DNA from: Endothia cerciana
Lineage: Eukaryota; Ascomycota; Sordariomycetes; Diaporthales; Cryphonectriaceae
Length of the DNA stretch: 64,000 nucleotides
Assembly (NCBI GenBank): GCA_026119935.1
Contig: JALRMH010000017.1
Span: 186,001 to 250,000, forward strand
Direction: 5' to 3'
Shown in pieces: positions 11,525-22,741 of the stretch (the first letter of the stretch is position 1; each line of letters opens with the position of its first letter). Under the pieces are notes generated by a model that was not told where the DNA came from, made no database searches, and saw only the letters and a list, made by a program, of their open reading frames with translations. Made by a program: the position numbers and the translations under genes.

Positions 11525-13237
11525 GATTGAGAGCGTGATGCGACGTTGACGATGGTCGATCATGTGTAGCTCGATCAAGACGGAGGGAAAATTGTAAAGC
11601 ATGGCCCATGGCCGTTACAGGCGAGGCGCTTTTCAATGGCATCGAGACTGCGCCCGTGGCTGCTCATACGGGCAACTTCTCAAGGCCCTCGAGATGGCAC
11701 ATGATATGCTCGAGCAAAATGGATGCGTCAACCTCCATATCAGCATACAACAAAGTTGAGGGAAGCAAAACCTCTTTACATCTGCGTATGGAGATTGGCA
11801 TGCTGGAGGCAGCGCAGAAGATGCATGATCAAGAGTGTTTCTCAAGGAATTAGGGAATTCCCAGTCCATTGTGCTTTGTTGTGGCATGGAAACTTGGAAG
11901 CTATATCTCTCAAGAAGGAACGCATTCGAGGTCGTGTGGAGGTTGCGCTGGTGATCGTGTTCCCAGGATTGGAGATCATGGATCTGTGTTGAAGGAACTA
12001 GCCAGAGGAAGTAGATTTTAGAATTTATGTTTGGAGGCGATGATAAAATCTGACCAGCTCTCTGTCCCACTTGTCGCTTGCCACCCTAGACCCCTATTCA
12101 GCCAACTCATGCAACCATATGGGCGATTCTTCTGCTCTTATACGCCGTCTTTTCCGCGGCAAGCAGCTTATGTCCGCAAGATTGTCTTTCTCAGCCCCCT
12201 CTGCATCTCTAGGCAGGGGTAGGAGCATCGCTTCAGTTAGCAGCCCTGCTTCGCACAAATCTCACCCACACTGATGTATATTCGTAGTATCGAGAACCCG
12301 GCGGCGCAGTCGTATCAGGCCGTCTTGGACTTTACCAACACAGACGTCCTTCCCATCACCTCCTGCCTTCAGCGAACATCCTGCCCCCAGAATCTGCAGC
12401 TTGCTAAGTCTAGTGTACCTATGGAAGAACCTGATATGGATGCTAGGGTTGTATTGTAAATGAGACTTCTCTTTGTTTAGTTGGTCATCGATTGTTTTAT
12501 ATACTAACGCTATGTAGACTATATTCGACCCAACCGGAGGAGACATGCCTAGACGCAGTGAAAACAGAAGGTATTAGGCAAGGCGAGGTGGAATTTTTCG
12601 GCGAACCGGGAAGCGGGGAGGAAAGCCTTCTTGTGGTCGACACTGATATGCCACCCCTTGGGATCTTTGGTCCATTGTCCATGGGAAGACTGGCCTGGGG
12701 AGTCGTTCGAGTCTATTGGTCAATCGCGAGCTCGTGTTCGGTGCTCGGTTCGGTGGGAGTGGATTTGGATCCTCCCGGACTTCAGTTTGCTGTGAGAAGT
12801 GTGATCTTTCTTAAATTATGTCGCGTCGATGGAAGCTTCAAGCCAATTCGACGAATACCCTCAAAAATATATATATATATATATATAAATCCAGGAAGAA
12901 GACTGCTCTAAAGAAGAAAGACAAAGAGGGAGGAAACGAGGAACGCCATCGTAGGCCTGCAGTTCTATGGACGACGGCAACAGTGAGCGTTGACAACCCC
13001 AGCCTTAGTAGAACAGAGGTGTGACACTCCATGAGCCATATTTTAAGGTAGCATGGTGGGGAGATGTCAGCTCCATGTGCAGAGGCTATATCCCTGCAAA
13101 TCTTTCACTTCCCTGCTAATCTTTCACAGCATCAAAGCCATAAATATAAATACCTTGACCCGCTTTACAACTGACCTCGTCGTTATTCTGCACCAGCGAC
13201 ATCATATAGCTGACGACGACAGCCACTACCCAGCACA
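11525..13237. other. Intergenic, no supported gene
   Basis: Several open frames of 60-145 codons occur but none shows a domain, a good start context or splice continuity. An (AT)n tract lies at about 12869-12886. The segment from about 13040 is the probable promoter of the next gene. Confidence 0.4.
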
Positions 13238-13813
13238 ATGTCACCAGCTGTAACTGCAAGCAACAGACCTGCAAACGGTCCTGGTGCTCGTTATGGTCGG
13301 GTTGGCCAACACTCGACAAACCACAACGGCCATAACAGCAACCACAGCGTCAATGCCAATCGCGAGCTCGCTGTCACCACCAACTTCGTGATTATCACCA
13401 AGTCAAGAAGGGAATCAATCATGGCCATAGCAAGCAATATTGTTTTCGGTATCTACGACCGAATTTTTGCTCCCAATACGCAGGTTCCTTATGCAATGAC
13501 CTCCCTAGAGGTCCTTGAAGCTTGCGTCAATACCGACGGCGACCACAAAATCTTACACATCGCAAACAAAGATGGCTCTCTCACCACTAAAGACTTCGAT
13601 CATGCCACTCCAGAGTATACCGCGGCCTTGTGTCGGTATGTGGACTCAATATCCACGACGAACTCGATGGCCGACAAAGCCCGCATCCACTCACAGTACC
13701 TGTGGTTCGGCAGTTTCGTTGCCCTTCTCGCCGCGGGTGTCGCAGTCTCCATGCGCCCCGCTGGTCTCAGGAACATGATTCAGGCCCTTGGCGAGTACCG
13801 GAAGACCAAGTAA
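13238..13813 (+). CDS. Small uncharacterised protein with a C-terminal membrane segment
   Basis: A single exon encodes 191 residues. The start ATG has a good context (cacaATGTC). The N-terminus is Asn/His/Gly-rich and looks disordered (HSTNHNGHNSNHS). The middle is mixed and globular-looking. One strong hydrophobic segment sits near residues 154-172 (YLWFGSFVALLAAGVAVSM), followed by a basic tail ending EYRKTK, as in a tail-anchored protein. I recognise no family. Codon usage and composition look like a real gene; no function is assigned. Confidence 0.6.
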   Translation: MSPAVTASNRPANGPGARYGRVGQHSTNHNGHNSNHSVNANRELAVTTNFVIITKSRRESIMAIASNIVFGIYDRIFAPNTQVPYAMTSLEVLEACVNTDGDHKILHIANKDGSLTTKDFDHATPEYTAALCRYVDSISTTNSMADKARIHSQYLWFGSFVALLAAGVAVSMRPAGLRNMIQALGEYRKTK

Positions 13814-15414
13814 CCTAATCTTCTCCAACTACTGTACGAAACCCTCCCCAAGACTACCAATATCCTGTGCGCTAACTCGACCGCTTATGGACGTCAGGCC
13901 GAACGATACCATTTCCTCTAGCAAGCGAGCGTCTCACAATGTCCATCTCCGAGGACACAAGCTAAGAAAACGGCGCGACTTTTCTCCTACTATCGACCAC
14001 AACGCCAATCCACGAACATGCTGGAGCTGAGATCACGCACGAGGGAAGGAGAGATCGTGGGAGCAGGAGGGAGGGGAGGGTACAGAAGGGGTACGGGTGT
14101 GACGGGGTGTGCTTGTAGGCAGGCAATTCTAACATTCCCGCAAGCCTGTCAGCCGGCCAGTTGAGTGTGAAGAATTGAGAGCAGACTTTCCACGACCTGG
14201 GGCTGAATTTTAAGCAAGGGTCAAGGCCACGAGTAATTTTGTGTTGTGTTCAGAGGGAAAGTTTTCCACGCCAGGTTAAGTTCATTAAGACACGTGAGGA
14301 TACACTCGTACTCCCAAGTCGAGCCCTGATACATGAAAGAAGTGACAAAATCATGGAATTCCCGTATCTACAATCTGCTATATAGCTGCTACTGGAATGT
14401 TTCGTTGGCTCTACATATGCGGCTGTACTAACCTCATCTTGCCCATACCCGAATTGGATATGTAGCAGCAGCTTACCCTTTTTGCATGCGTATTTAGGGG
14501 CCCGCCAAGATGCAGCCACCGCGCCTACCAGCGCCCTGCCACTCTGCCAGCTCCAGACATCTTGAAGTTTACCAAAAGTTTAAGAGAGCTACCAAGGCAA
14601 GGAGAAGAGACGTTCATGGCATAGAGGGAGACAGGATGTGGGAAAGAGGACATGAGAGACGAGGAGCAGGCGAGGGGAACCCCTGGTCTAGGCAGGGAGG
14701 CTGGTAAGGAAACAGGAGAGGTGAGTAAGAACAGATAGAAGATTGATCTCCCACGCAGTCACTTACAGGAACTTGAGCGGGCCGTCCGATATATCGATCG
14801 CTTTGAATATGGACCCAGCCCTCTCCACGGCAGGCCCATCACTAATATGTTCACTTTGGACACCCGTCACCGAATATCCATTACGAAAACCACCCACCTC
14901 CTGAGGTCCCATCACCAAAACATACAGTACTCAGCCATTCATTGCTATAACATCCATCATAAAAAATAAATCACTACTAAAAACATTGACAACTAGAACG
15001 CTGGAATGTATGTGGCCGGGTGCAGTTGAGGTTGCTCGGCTCCAGGACTAAGATAGCCTCGTCCTCACATTTACCATACTATAAGATCAAGACGCAGACA
15101 CGTTTAATATCGTGAGACCACGACATCATTTGTTCGTCCTGGGTATGGTGAGTTCCAAAATGCAGGTCAGCAGATAAGTTACCAATAGGAAGGGTGTAAG
15201 TTACACCAAAGAATCGTAGGAGGGAATTAATTATAGCGTTCGCAATTTACAGGAGATTCCATCTTAGGGTGTGCGCCCCCACCAATCAGCCCCACCCTTC
15301 TCCTACACCGGATTCAGCATAGCAAAAAAGCTGGCTTTATAAGATTTCATTTCGCTTTCTTTCCAACGCAAACCACTCCACACTACTTTCAGTGAGAAGC
15401 TGAGAACCAATCAA
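13814..15414. other. Intergenic, no supported gene
   Basis: This is the 3' region of the small membrane-protein gene followed by DNA that becomes AT-rich from about 14800. I see no gene. The last 100 bp precede the tRNA. Confidence 0.4.
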
Positions 15415-15486
15415 TCTTCCGTAGTATAGTGGTCAGTATGCAAGCTTGTCACGCTTGAGACCCGGGTTCAATTCCCGGCGGGAGAG
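15415..15486 (+). tRNA. tRNA-Asp (GTC)
   Basis: A complete cloverleaf is visible. The acceptor stem pairs TCTTCCG with CGGGAGA (one G-T pair). The anticodon stem CAAGC/GCTTG encloses loop TTGTCAC with anticodon GTC at 15448-15450. The T arm is CCGGG-TTCAATT-CCCGG, which also supplies the B box. The discriminator base is G, as expected for Asp. There is no intron. A T-run for RNA polymerase III termination follows immediately. Confidence 0.97.
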
Positions 15487-16902
15487 TTTTGATATTTTCT
15501 TTTGCTTTTCATCTTCTTTTAATGCCATTCGGAGTCGAATATTCACGTTGTGATTGTTGAGTATATAAGTCGTGGTGAATGGGGGTGGTTGGTCATGTAC
15601 GCATGCTTCAGCAGTGACTAAGCTGACAGGGATTTGGTCAACAACACAACATCTGTTGTTGATTCCCAGTGCCTACTAGTGCCATCTCTCTCCTCCAGGG
15701 TTAATTACCACAATGTAATCTGGTTGCATTAAAAGTTTTTGCCTGGGCAAATTTTGAGGGTTATGTTCCTCTCGAACATATTATTCAAGAATCTACTAAT
15801 TCAATTTTTGACATCGTGACCTTGTCCTTCCTCACTCAAAAGCACAATGCTGCTCCTCAGCCCTGGGCCACCATTCCAAACTGAGTGGTAGCGAGGCTCA
15901 GTACAGTATATTCTGCATCTTGAAGCACAGGCACCATCCCGTCCAGTTTCATGCGCTTTGTCTGCACACATTTTCCAACCATGTCAATCTCTGCCTAGAA
16001 GTATCGAAAGATGTCAACGATTTGAAGGGAACTGGCCATTGGCCATCCCAGCAGGCCATTTTGGGCTCATTCTTCTTGGTTGCTTATCATGGGGCTCTAG
16101 AAGACGATGCAGGCCCGAAGCAGTCCTCTTACATGCATAATTATCTCCGGAGGTCTAATCCACGCCAAATATCATGATCACTCTCGCAAAAAAAAATCAA
16201 AAATCGATCATCCCTATGACCTCAGGCAACAGTATAACCCTCGCCGAGGATACCGATATGATACTAACAATAACCCTATTTCCCATCAATTGGCCAATCT
16301 TCTTGCGAAGTTACGCCATCGGATATGGCGAGAGGCCATGCCCGAGCCTGGTATGAACTTCATCAGAATGACGCCGATTCCGATCCGGAAGAAATTCAGT
16401 GGAAATTACTCGGGGATTATGAGGTGTTGTCAAACTGAATAGAGATCTGAAACACATCCTGGTCAAGAAACGAGGTAGAAACTTCGCTTTATTGACATTT
16501 GTCCCTCAGGGGCACGAGAACTTAGATTTACCTACCTAATGCATGCCAGTCCAAGTCCATGTATACATACTCTGTCAATACTTAATTCTCCACGTTAGCC
16601 TATCGACTTAGCAAGACAATTCCCCAATCACACTCATCGTATTATAGACCTCTTATATTAAATTGATATGTCGATACTTCATAATGTCAACTTACTCGCC
16701 GGTTACTCAGAGGGTGTAATCTACTATAAAAATAGCATTGAATAAAAAATTAAATTCCCACTTGGCAGTTGACACCTTAGATGTTGCGATTGGGGCGGTC
16801 CTGTTCCAATTGGAAGGCTTACCACAACACCCATGGGTGGATCATTTCCATCCCTACGCCAGCGGTCTTACTGTATGTGCTCTCGTCTTAGCAGCACGTG
16901 TA
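15487..16902. other. AT-rich intergenic DNA
   Basis: No intact gene is seen. The part from about 16400 to 16760 is clearly AT-rich with many stops in all frames. A short retroelement-like coding fragment near 16750 is listed separately. Confidence 0.4.
16750..16860 (+). mobile_element. Possible RNase H fragment of a Ty3/gypsy-type element
   Basis: The translated segment HLAVDTLDVAIGAVLFQ followed by EG and HP resembles the start of retroelement RNase H domains (consensus V-D-A-S-D-x-A-x-G-A-V-L-x-Q). The rest of the frame is not convincing and no flanking repeats are seen. Chance similarity cannot be excluded. Confidence 0.35.
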
Positions 16903-17943
16903 TCAACAACCTTCGTCTGCCTTACTCCCGCCTTCGGAATTTTCGCACTGGCTTCCTGACCTGACCAGATCCAAATCGACAAGCCATGGCAACTGGAGTG
17001 ATTCCTTATCTTTACCCTGAATGGCCGCGTTTACAAATAGCGTCTCTTGGGTTTCGTCGTTTTGACGAAGACTTGTGCCGCAATGCTTCTGCTTGACGTA
17101 CATGCTGGCCTTCGCTTCCTTCATCCGCACCATTTCGTCGTCATCAAACTTGCCCTTTTGCAGCGTGCTGAGAAGCTCGACGACTTGAGACTTTTCGTTG
17201 TCAATGTCGGTGAGGTGCGAAGGCTTCTCGCTCGTTCTTTCCCTCCAGGTGACCACCTTGGCGCCCCAGCCCTCGTGGATGTGTCCGAAGCAGTGGACTC
17301 GTGGCTTCGACCGGGCCACAGCGGCGAATAGATCCGGGCATCCTGCCCGCATACGATCGTCTGTTCTGTCCAGGACGCCTCGGAGCGGCCCGTGCGTGGT
17401 GGCGATGTCTGTGCCTTCTGCGATATCGAAAGTGTGTCCTCGATCTGGACGGTACTGAAGCCCCCAGTCGCCCAAGGAAGGGGTGTATGGGCTCGCGTAG
17501 ACAGTCAACACAGCCCCGTTCCCAAGCGAGAACCGATGCGTACCCTCGTCGAGGAGGTGTATTCCCTGTTCTCTGGAGTCTGTCAAGAGGCGTCTTGCCT
17601 GTCCATACTCTCCATATGCCTCTGCGATAAGCTTGTGATCCGAGTGTGCCATCGCTTCCTCGGCCTTCTGTCGGAAGACGGGTTCGTCGAGTGTGAAGTC
17701 GTGATTCCCGGCTATAACGAGCCTCAAGGGGGCTTCAATCATTTCCAGGAGCTGGAGGGCGGCGCGAAACTCGTCCAGCTTGGATCCTTCGGTGAGATCA
17801 CCACAGTGAATGGCTACGTCTGCGGACTGTCGAGGTAGCTTTCCATTCATGGTCATTCCGTGCATGTCAGATAAAATGAGAATTCTCGTCTTGACCACGG
17901 GTTCCATTCCTGGGTACTCCATACTAGCCTCTGCTGATCTCAT
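16903..17943 (-). CDS. Calcineurin-like metallophosphoesterase
   Basis: 346 residues if started at the ATG at 17943. The upstream open frame contains a good intron (donor GTGAGT near 18003, acceptor CTTTCAG just before this ATG), so a 5' UTR intron is likely and the longer start at 18000 is not preferred. The metal-binding signature is complete: D26 and H28 (LSDMHG), D49 (HCGDL), N80-H81 (GNHD), H184 (TTHGP) and H221/H223 (GHIH). The layout matches fungal MPPED-like phosphoesterases, which hydrolyse phosphomono- or diesters with a two-metal centre. The C-terminal 110 residues after GHIHEGWGA are charged and less conserved. The natural substrate is unknown. Confidence 0.85.
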   Translation of the reverse strand: MRSAEASMEYPGMEPVVKTRILILSDMHGMTMNGKLPRQSADVAIHCGDLTEGSKLDEFRAALQLLEMIEAPLRLVIAGNHDFTLDEPVFRQKAEEAMAHSDHKLIAEAYGEYGQARRLLTDSREQGIHLLDEGTHRFSLGNGAVLTVYASPYTPSLGDWGLQYRPDRGHTFDIAEGTDIATTHGPLRGVLDRTDDRMRAGCPDLFAAVARSKPRVHCFGHIHEGWGAKVVTWRERTSEKPSHLTDIDNEKSQVVELLSTLQKGKFDDDEMVRMKEAKASMYVKQKHCGTSLRQNDETQETLFVNAAIQGKDKESLQLPWLVDLDLVRSGSQCENSEGGSKADEGC

Positions 17944-18003
17944 ATTGCCTGAAAGCGTGGAGATTGATAGAGACTGGGAGAGTGTAAGATTAGGACTCAC
18001 GCT

Positions 18004-18600
18004 TGTCCGTCTGGCTGGTCGTTCAACGTGGATGCCGACGAAACTGAATGAAGTCGGCGTTGTGGGGAGGATATTCCTAACAACGCATGGAATTGGAAGA
18101 AGAGAAGAAGGGCAAGGTTTTCCAGTTTTGGGTGGGTGGATAGACAGATATACATGTATTATGATGACTCACCCCAGGCCAGATCCCCTTTCCTTTTCTA
18201 GTTTACATTTGTTGCTAGGCACACTGGAACACTGTAAACCATCCCCTTTTACCTGTAGTAAACTCTGTCCGCCAGGAACAGGAGCTCAGAACAACCAGGC
18301 ACTTGTACACATATATTTCTGTGACCATTTCCGTGATCGACTGGTTTTTTGTCTAAATCAGTTCCCAACCCTTTCTCTATTCCTAGCCTTCATCTGGGAT
18401 CCGTGCCCCTGGATTCCGCAATTTCTCTCTGCTCTTCACAGACTCTCTGAATCACCTCCGTTGGCAATACTCGACCCAGAGGCGGACGCATACACGCTCA
18501 CGCACTCCTACAACCTTCGAACCCGACGATATTGCCCTGATCATCTTGATAGTTCCTTAGCCTGGATCACCATGGTTGAGCTTGTCTAGGCCTGGAATCA
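18004..18600. other. Upstream region of the phosphoesterase; no supported gene
   Basis: This holds the likely promoter and first non-coding exon of the phosphoesterase on the minus strand. I see no other feature. Confidence 0.35.
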
Positions 18601-18625
18601 CAATACCGACGCAAAGCTTGTTTGT

Positions 18626-19113
18626 CTATGTGTGAGACTGCCCTCCAGTGTACTCGTCGGTTTCGTCCGAGGTATCGTCTTCCGAGTCATCTCCCTTCCC
18701 CTTCGAGTTATCATCATCATCCCCATTTGATGCGCTGCTGCTCGATGAAGATTCTTGAGTGATTAAACCGATCATCTCAGGACCATTCTGTTTAGTAGCA
18801 ACCAATATCCTTCGAGATCCAGTGGTTGTAATCCGTGCTTTATAGCTGAGGTGACATTCTCGGTGATAGCATCTGGCGTCATCTCGTGGGTCTGTACAGC
18901 GTTGACGCACATACTGGCTCGCCATTCGGGCGGGGCTCTCATCATGCAGCCCGCGTACCATCCGATTTCACGCAGGGTGAGTCCGGCTTGCTTCATCTGG
19001 GAGACGCAGTCGCCAAGTATTCCCTGGGCTGAGCCCTCCAATTGTCCATCACTGGTACCGGCCACTTGGGACTCGCCTTCGTCTGTGTCAACTTGCGATC
19101 CAGAGTTCGTCAC
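18626..19113 (-). other. Uncharacterised open frames next to the gypsy relic
   Basis: Two overlapping minus-strand frames read as coding-like. One (18772-19113) contains VSQMKQAGLTLREIGWYAGCMMRAPPEW written as a regular helix-rich segment. The other (18626 onward) ends in an acidic Ser/Asp tail. They shift frame near 18780. Together with the frame at 19609-19863 they may be one decayed gene or a retroelement-associated ORF. I recognise no domain. Confidence 0.3.
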
Positions 19114-19608
19114 CGACTTGGCCTCGTCTGAGATCCCCTCCCACTCAGTGTATTCGTTGCCCTAGGATTCCTTGTCTTGGCTACCCCCACTGGTTATACG
19201 TGATGGTTTAGGTTGTATCCCGACAGCCGTTGTTGGTGGCTCGCATTCATCATTATCGCAGTCGATACACTCGTGTCCCTCATCGGACACCCCGTCCTCA
19301 TTGTGGAATCGCAGCGGCTCGGACTCCCCACAGACCCATTCACTCAGCAGTGATTGCTGGTATTCGCGTCGAGCGACCGCGATCCTCCAAAAACAATCCT
19401 CGTCCAGATCGTGTTGCTCGATTCAATTTCGGGCCAGGAGCTTGCGAGCATGGTTGTATCGGTGCCAAAATCGACGGTTTCGGATTTCCTCCCTTCTCTT
19501 TGCCCCTCATTCATCGCATCACTTCCAGTTCTAGGCCTCTGGCAGCCACTTTGGACATCGATCGAGGTCCTTCAAAAGCGAGATCGTGAACTTCAACGCC
19601 CGCATCTT

Positions 19609-19863
19609 TCACTGGCCCAGCAGTCGTGACCACAGTCGAATCCGTCCCATTCGGGATCGTTCCTCGTCGAAATGGAAGTATTTGTTGCAAAGGTAGTAGA
19701 TAACTCTCACGGGTATCTCGTAACCCTCCACGCCCTTCTTGTACATCTCCACCAGGACGAGTTCGACGCCCTTTCTGACGTCTTCGAGGTCGTAAGGGCC
19801 AAATATAGACGTGGGCTGACCCGGGCTGACCTCTTTCTCAGCGTCCTCTGTGTTGCTCGCCAT
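19609..19863 (-). other. Short uncharacterised open frame (84 codons)
   Basis: It starts MASNTEDAEKEVSPGQP and has a plausible globular middle (YDLEDVRKGVELVLVEMYKKG). It lies downstream of the integrase relic on the same strand, but the two are separated by stops. The function is unknown and it may be the 5' exon of a decayed gene that continues to 18626. Confidence 0.3.
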
Positions 19864-20137
19864 ATTGGTTCGTGATAGTGATGATGCTGTCCGGGTTGAG
19901 GATCGAGAAAGGAGGGGGGTAAAGGTGGAAATTCTCGTCCTGGTGGTGGGGAGGAAGGGAAGGTCAAGCAGTACTGAAGAAGTTGGATGCGAAAGGAAAG
20001 TATGTCGCGAAATTTGTGGTTAGTGGGTTAGGTATTGGAGAAAAAGTTTGCCCATGTTCGCAATGTGTGCTCTCTCACCATTTTCTCACATGACCTTCAC
20101 CGTGAGGTCATGGCGACACTTTTCTCACCAAAAGGCG

Positions 20138-21690
20138 TCATTCGGGGCTATTTGGGTTGCACCTCACTGTCGTCGAAGCCTCACAACGGGTACTCGCCAG
20201 TCCACTAGCATATAGACCTCGTCCGTTATCTCCAGCACCGTCGGGTCTTCGCTCTCCATGTTCCATGCCCCGTATTCCAGGTCCGGTGTCACATCCATCG
20301 ATGACTTCACGGAAGTCATGAATATGGAATGGCTTTAGTGACAAGAACAGGGTCGACAATCTCCACCGTCACTGGGATCAATGTTTGTTCACCTTCCATG
20401 GTCTGGTCTATTTCGGACGAAAGGCGTCCACCCTTGTCTGATCATGGTTATCAGGGTATTGATGCATTTTGAAGTTCTGTACTTTGATGTCCTTGGTACT
20501 TGGGACCAGCTCCCATACCAGTGAGTATATGGGAAAATAGGAACTGTCCGGAAAGGTAGGGTAGTTGTCTACCGCCCCTGCCAACCCAATGATAGCGTAG
20601 GCGTGATCGTATCTCGTCTCGTTTGTCCATGGTGGCGTTCATCAGATCCCTTTCAGAGAGACCGCCAGCTGCCAACATTGCTGTCTCGACATCGCGAGCA
20701 GGTCGTGGTGATCGCAATCCATCCGAACTCGCTCTGGTCCTCACCGGCCAGCCGAACATGGCTTCGTGTGGCGTCACGCCCAGACCGCGTACCAAACGAC
20801 CGTTAAGATGGTTGGCGAAATCGGGCAATGTGGCCAGCCATATGTCCAAATTTCGGTATCCCCGCTCATACGCCCATTTCTTCAGGAGTTGTTTGACCAT
20901 CCTCACAACGCGTTCGATGAAACCCATTGACTGTGGACCATAGGCCGGTCCGAACTGCATGCGAGTGCCCCCTAGTTCAAAGAACTGTTGAAGCTCGGGT
21001 TTTCTGAAACATGACGTGTTCTCTGTGGACGTCTCTTCCGAGTACCAGAATTTCGCGACCAGGGGAAGCCAACTATCCCTCGTGGTCTTCCAGGAGGCTG
21101 TAGGGGTTGCGGGCAAATGCACCCACCTGGTAGTCTCCAGCCACCCGAATGGCCTTCGATGCGTCAGCCGCAATGGGCGCGGTTGACCCCGTGTAATCCA
21201 TCGCAACCAAGTCCCACGGCCTCAACGACATGACCGGGATTGGGTTCGCATGTAGAAGTACATATGTCAACGCGGCCTGATATGGTTCCGCAAGTACGAA
21301 CATAGGTTTCAATATTACGGTATTGTGTAGGCCACCATAGAGTACCTCTCAGCTAATGAAGAGTGGCAGCGACGGCGAAGTATCCATGCGTGCCGTGGGC
21401 CCATTGCAGTGCTCGCGGAACTTCATTCTTAGTGGCAAGGACAATCTACAACCCTTCATTTCATTCTCAATGTTTCGAGCTAATTTGCAACCCCCCCCAC
21501 CCCCCCGACGGGCTTCCCCCGACGCTCAATGTTGAAACCATGTTCAAGTGATCGATGTATACCATCACAGGGAAAGGGGATGGTAGCAGAAGAGCTCGGC
21601 ATTCCAGCAGACACTTGATCACCCCAAGCGTCTCTTTCTCGCAAATCGTGTGCCGGGTCTCAGCATCCTCAAGTTTAAATGACATGAAGG
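20138..21690 (-). mobile_element. Degenerate Ty3/gypsy retrotransposon pol (RNase H and integrase)
   Basis: Read on the minus strand, the order is that of gypsy pol. An RNase H piece (21685-21467) contains MSFKLEDAETRHTICEKETL and VYIDHLNMVSTL. A zinc-binding integrase N-terminus follows near 21330 (WPTQYR..IETYVRTCGT in one frame), then the integrase core start (RPWDLVAMDYTG). The core end (20451-21206) has QQFFELGGTRMQFGP and GFIERVVRMVKQ, carrying the catalytic Glu region. Where the second Asp motif (DNG) is expected the frame reads TENTS, so the active site seems lost. Frameshifts and stops divide the parts. No reverse transcriptase, gag or LTRs were found nearby, so this is a truncated, inactive copy. 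Confidence 0.75.
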
Positions 21691-22094
21691 AGATGATCCG
21701 AACGATCTGAACATCTTGTCAGTGGTCTCAGTATTTACTGGTTGATCGTCCAGGTGGAATACCATCCCTCCTGTCGCTGTCTGAAGTGTCTGCGGAGATA
21801 TAGAACTGCCTGGTACGGTCTGAGGTTCCTTCTATCATGGCTAGCCAAGAGTCAAGATAACAGCAACCATTTCATCTGGACATTTTCTCCCAAGGGCGGT
21901 TTAGTTTCGTCTCTTTACTCATCATACATCTTCAAAGTCTGTTTCTTGATGCATTACTTGCTGCTTTTGCTTGCCATGGACCCAACCTGTGACAGACCTC
22001 TAAGACTCGTATCATATATTCCATCACTTAACTACCTAGCTCTGAAAGGTTCTGGCGTGCTTCCTCCTCTCACTACCGAGATAATCACAGGATG

Positions 22095-22741
22095 CCGAAA
22101 CGCACTATCATCTCCTCAACAATGCGTGAAGCACTCGTCGAGTGCTTCCCGCGCAACTACCTACCCGCCTTGTCCGGCCCGACCGGCGACGTCTACTAGT
22201 CCTAGTTGGCGGCGCTGCCAGCATTGCCCACTCCTCCGACTAGAAAACAGAGGAGGTGGATGTTGCAGCACCTCCAGGCCCGCTAATCGACATCCTGGAA
22301 GCGGGCAAGTGTTTCTGATGGCTTTTCATTTAGGACGGTCCTGACTTATCTGTCTTGGTTAGTCGAGGCCGGCGCGCCCAGCTTCAGTCTCGAGCCCGAC
22401 GGCAAGTTCTCGTTCGGTGCCCCACAAGGATTCAGGGTTAAAGTCGACCTGCTCCAAGTGGGCAACGGGTGCATCGAGCAGATCCATACGACGGAACCCT
22501 TTCACGAGGGGTCAGTCGCCTCCAAGTCTGGGCTCCTGAGGCTGAGGGCCGTGACGGTGGTTGGTCGAGGAGATGATAGTGACATTCTCGACTTCTTGTG
22601 GTTGTTGTCGGCGGTGGCAAAAGCAGGCCAGAGGATTCCAGAGCTAGATGATGAAGAACTGCAGTGTGTGATGGGGGGCCACGGAGTCGTGTCCGCCGGG
22701 GCTGGGTCGTTTGACTGTTGTTGTTGTTTCAGGCGAGTATA
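22095..22741 (+). pseudogene. Broken nucleotidyltransferase-like gene
   Basis: Segments in different frames line up as one protein: MPKRTIISSTMREALVEC, then LVLVGGAASIAHSSD, an in-frame TAG, KTEEVDVAAPPGPLIDILEAG, and from about 22365 EAGAPSFSLEPDGKFSFG through QGFRVKVDLLQVGNG to SDILDFLWLLSAVAKAGQ. The GGAASIAHSSD plus VDV pattern resembles the GG/GS and D-x-D motif of nucleotidyltransferase-fold proteins common in fungi. One frameshift (near 22190) and the TAG break the first half. The TAG could derive from CAG by a C-to-T change. An intron with a CTGAC branch point and acceptor GGTTAG may precede 22363. It lies beside the retroelement relic. Confidence 0.5.

Noticed and set aside
20080..20125. 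Short palindrome TGACCT...AGGTCA as a transposon end or receptor site
   Set aside because: The hexamers are short, unaccompanied by a second copy or target duplication, and expected by chance.
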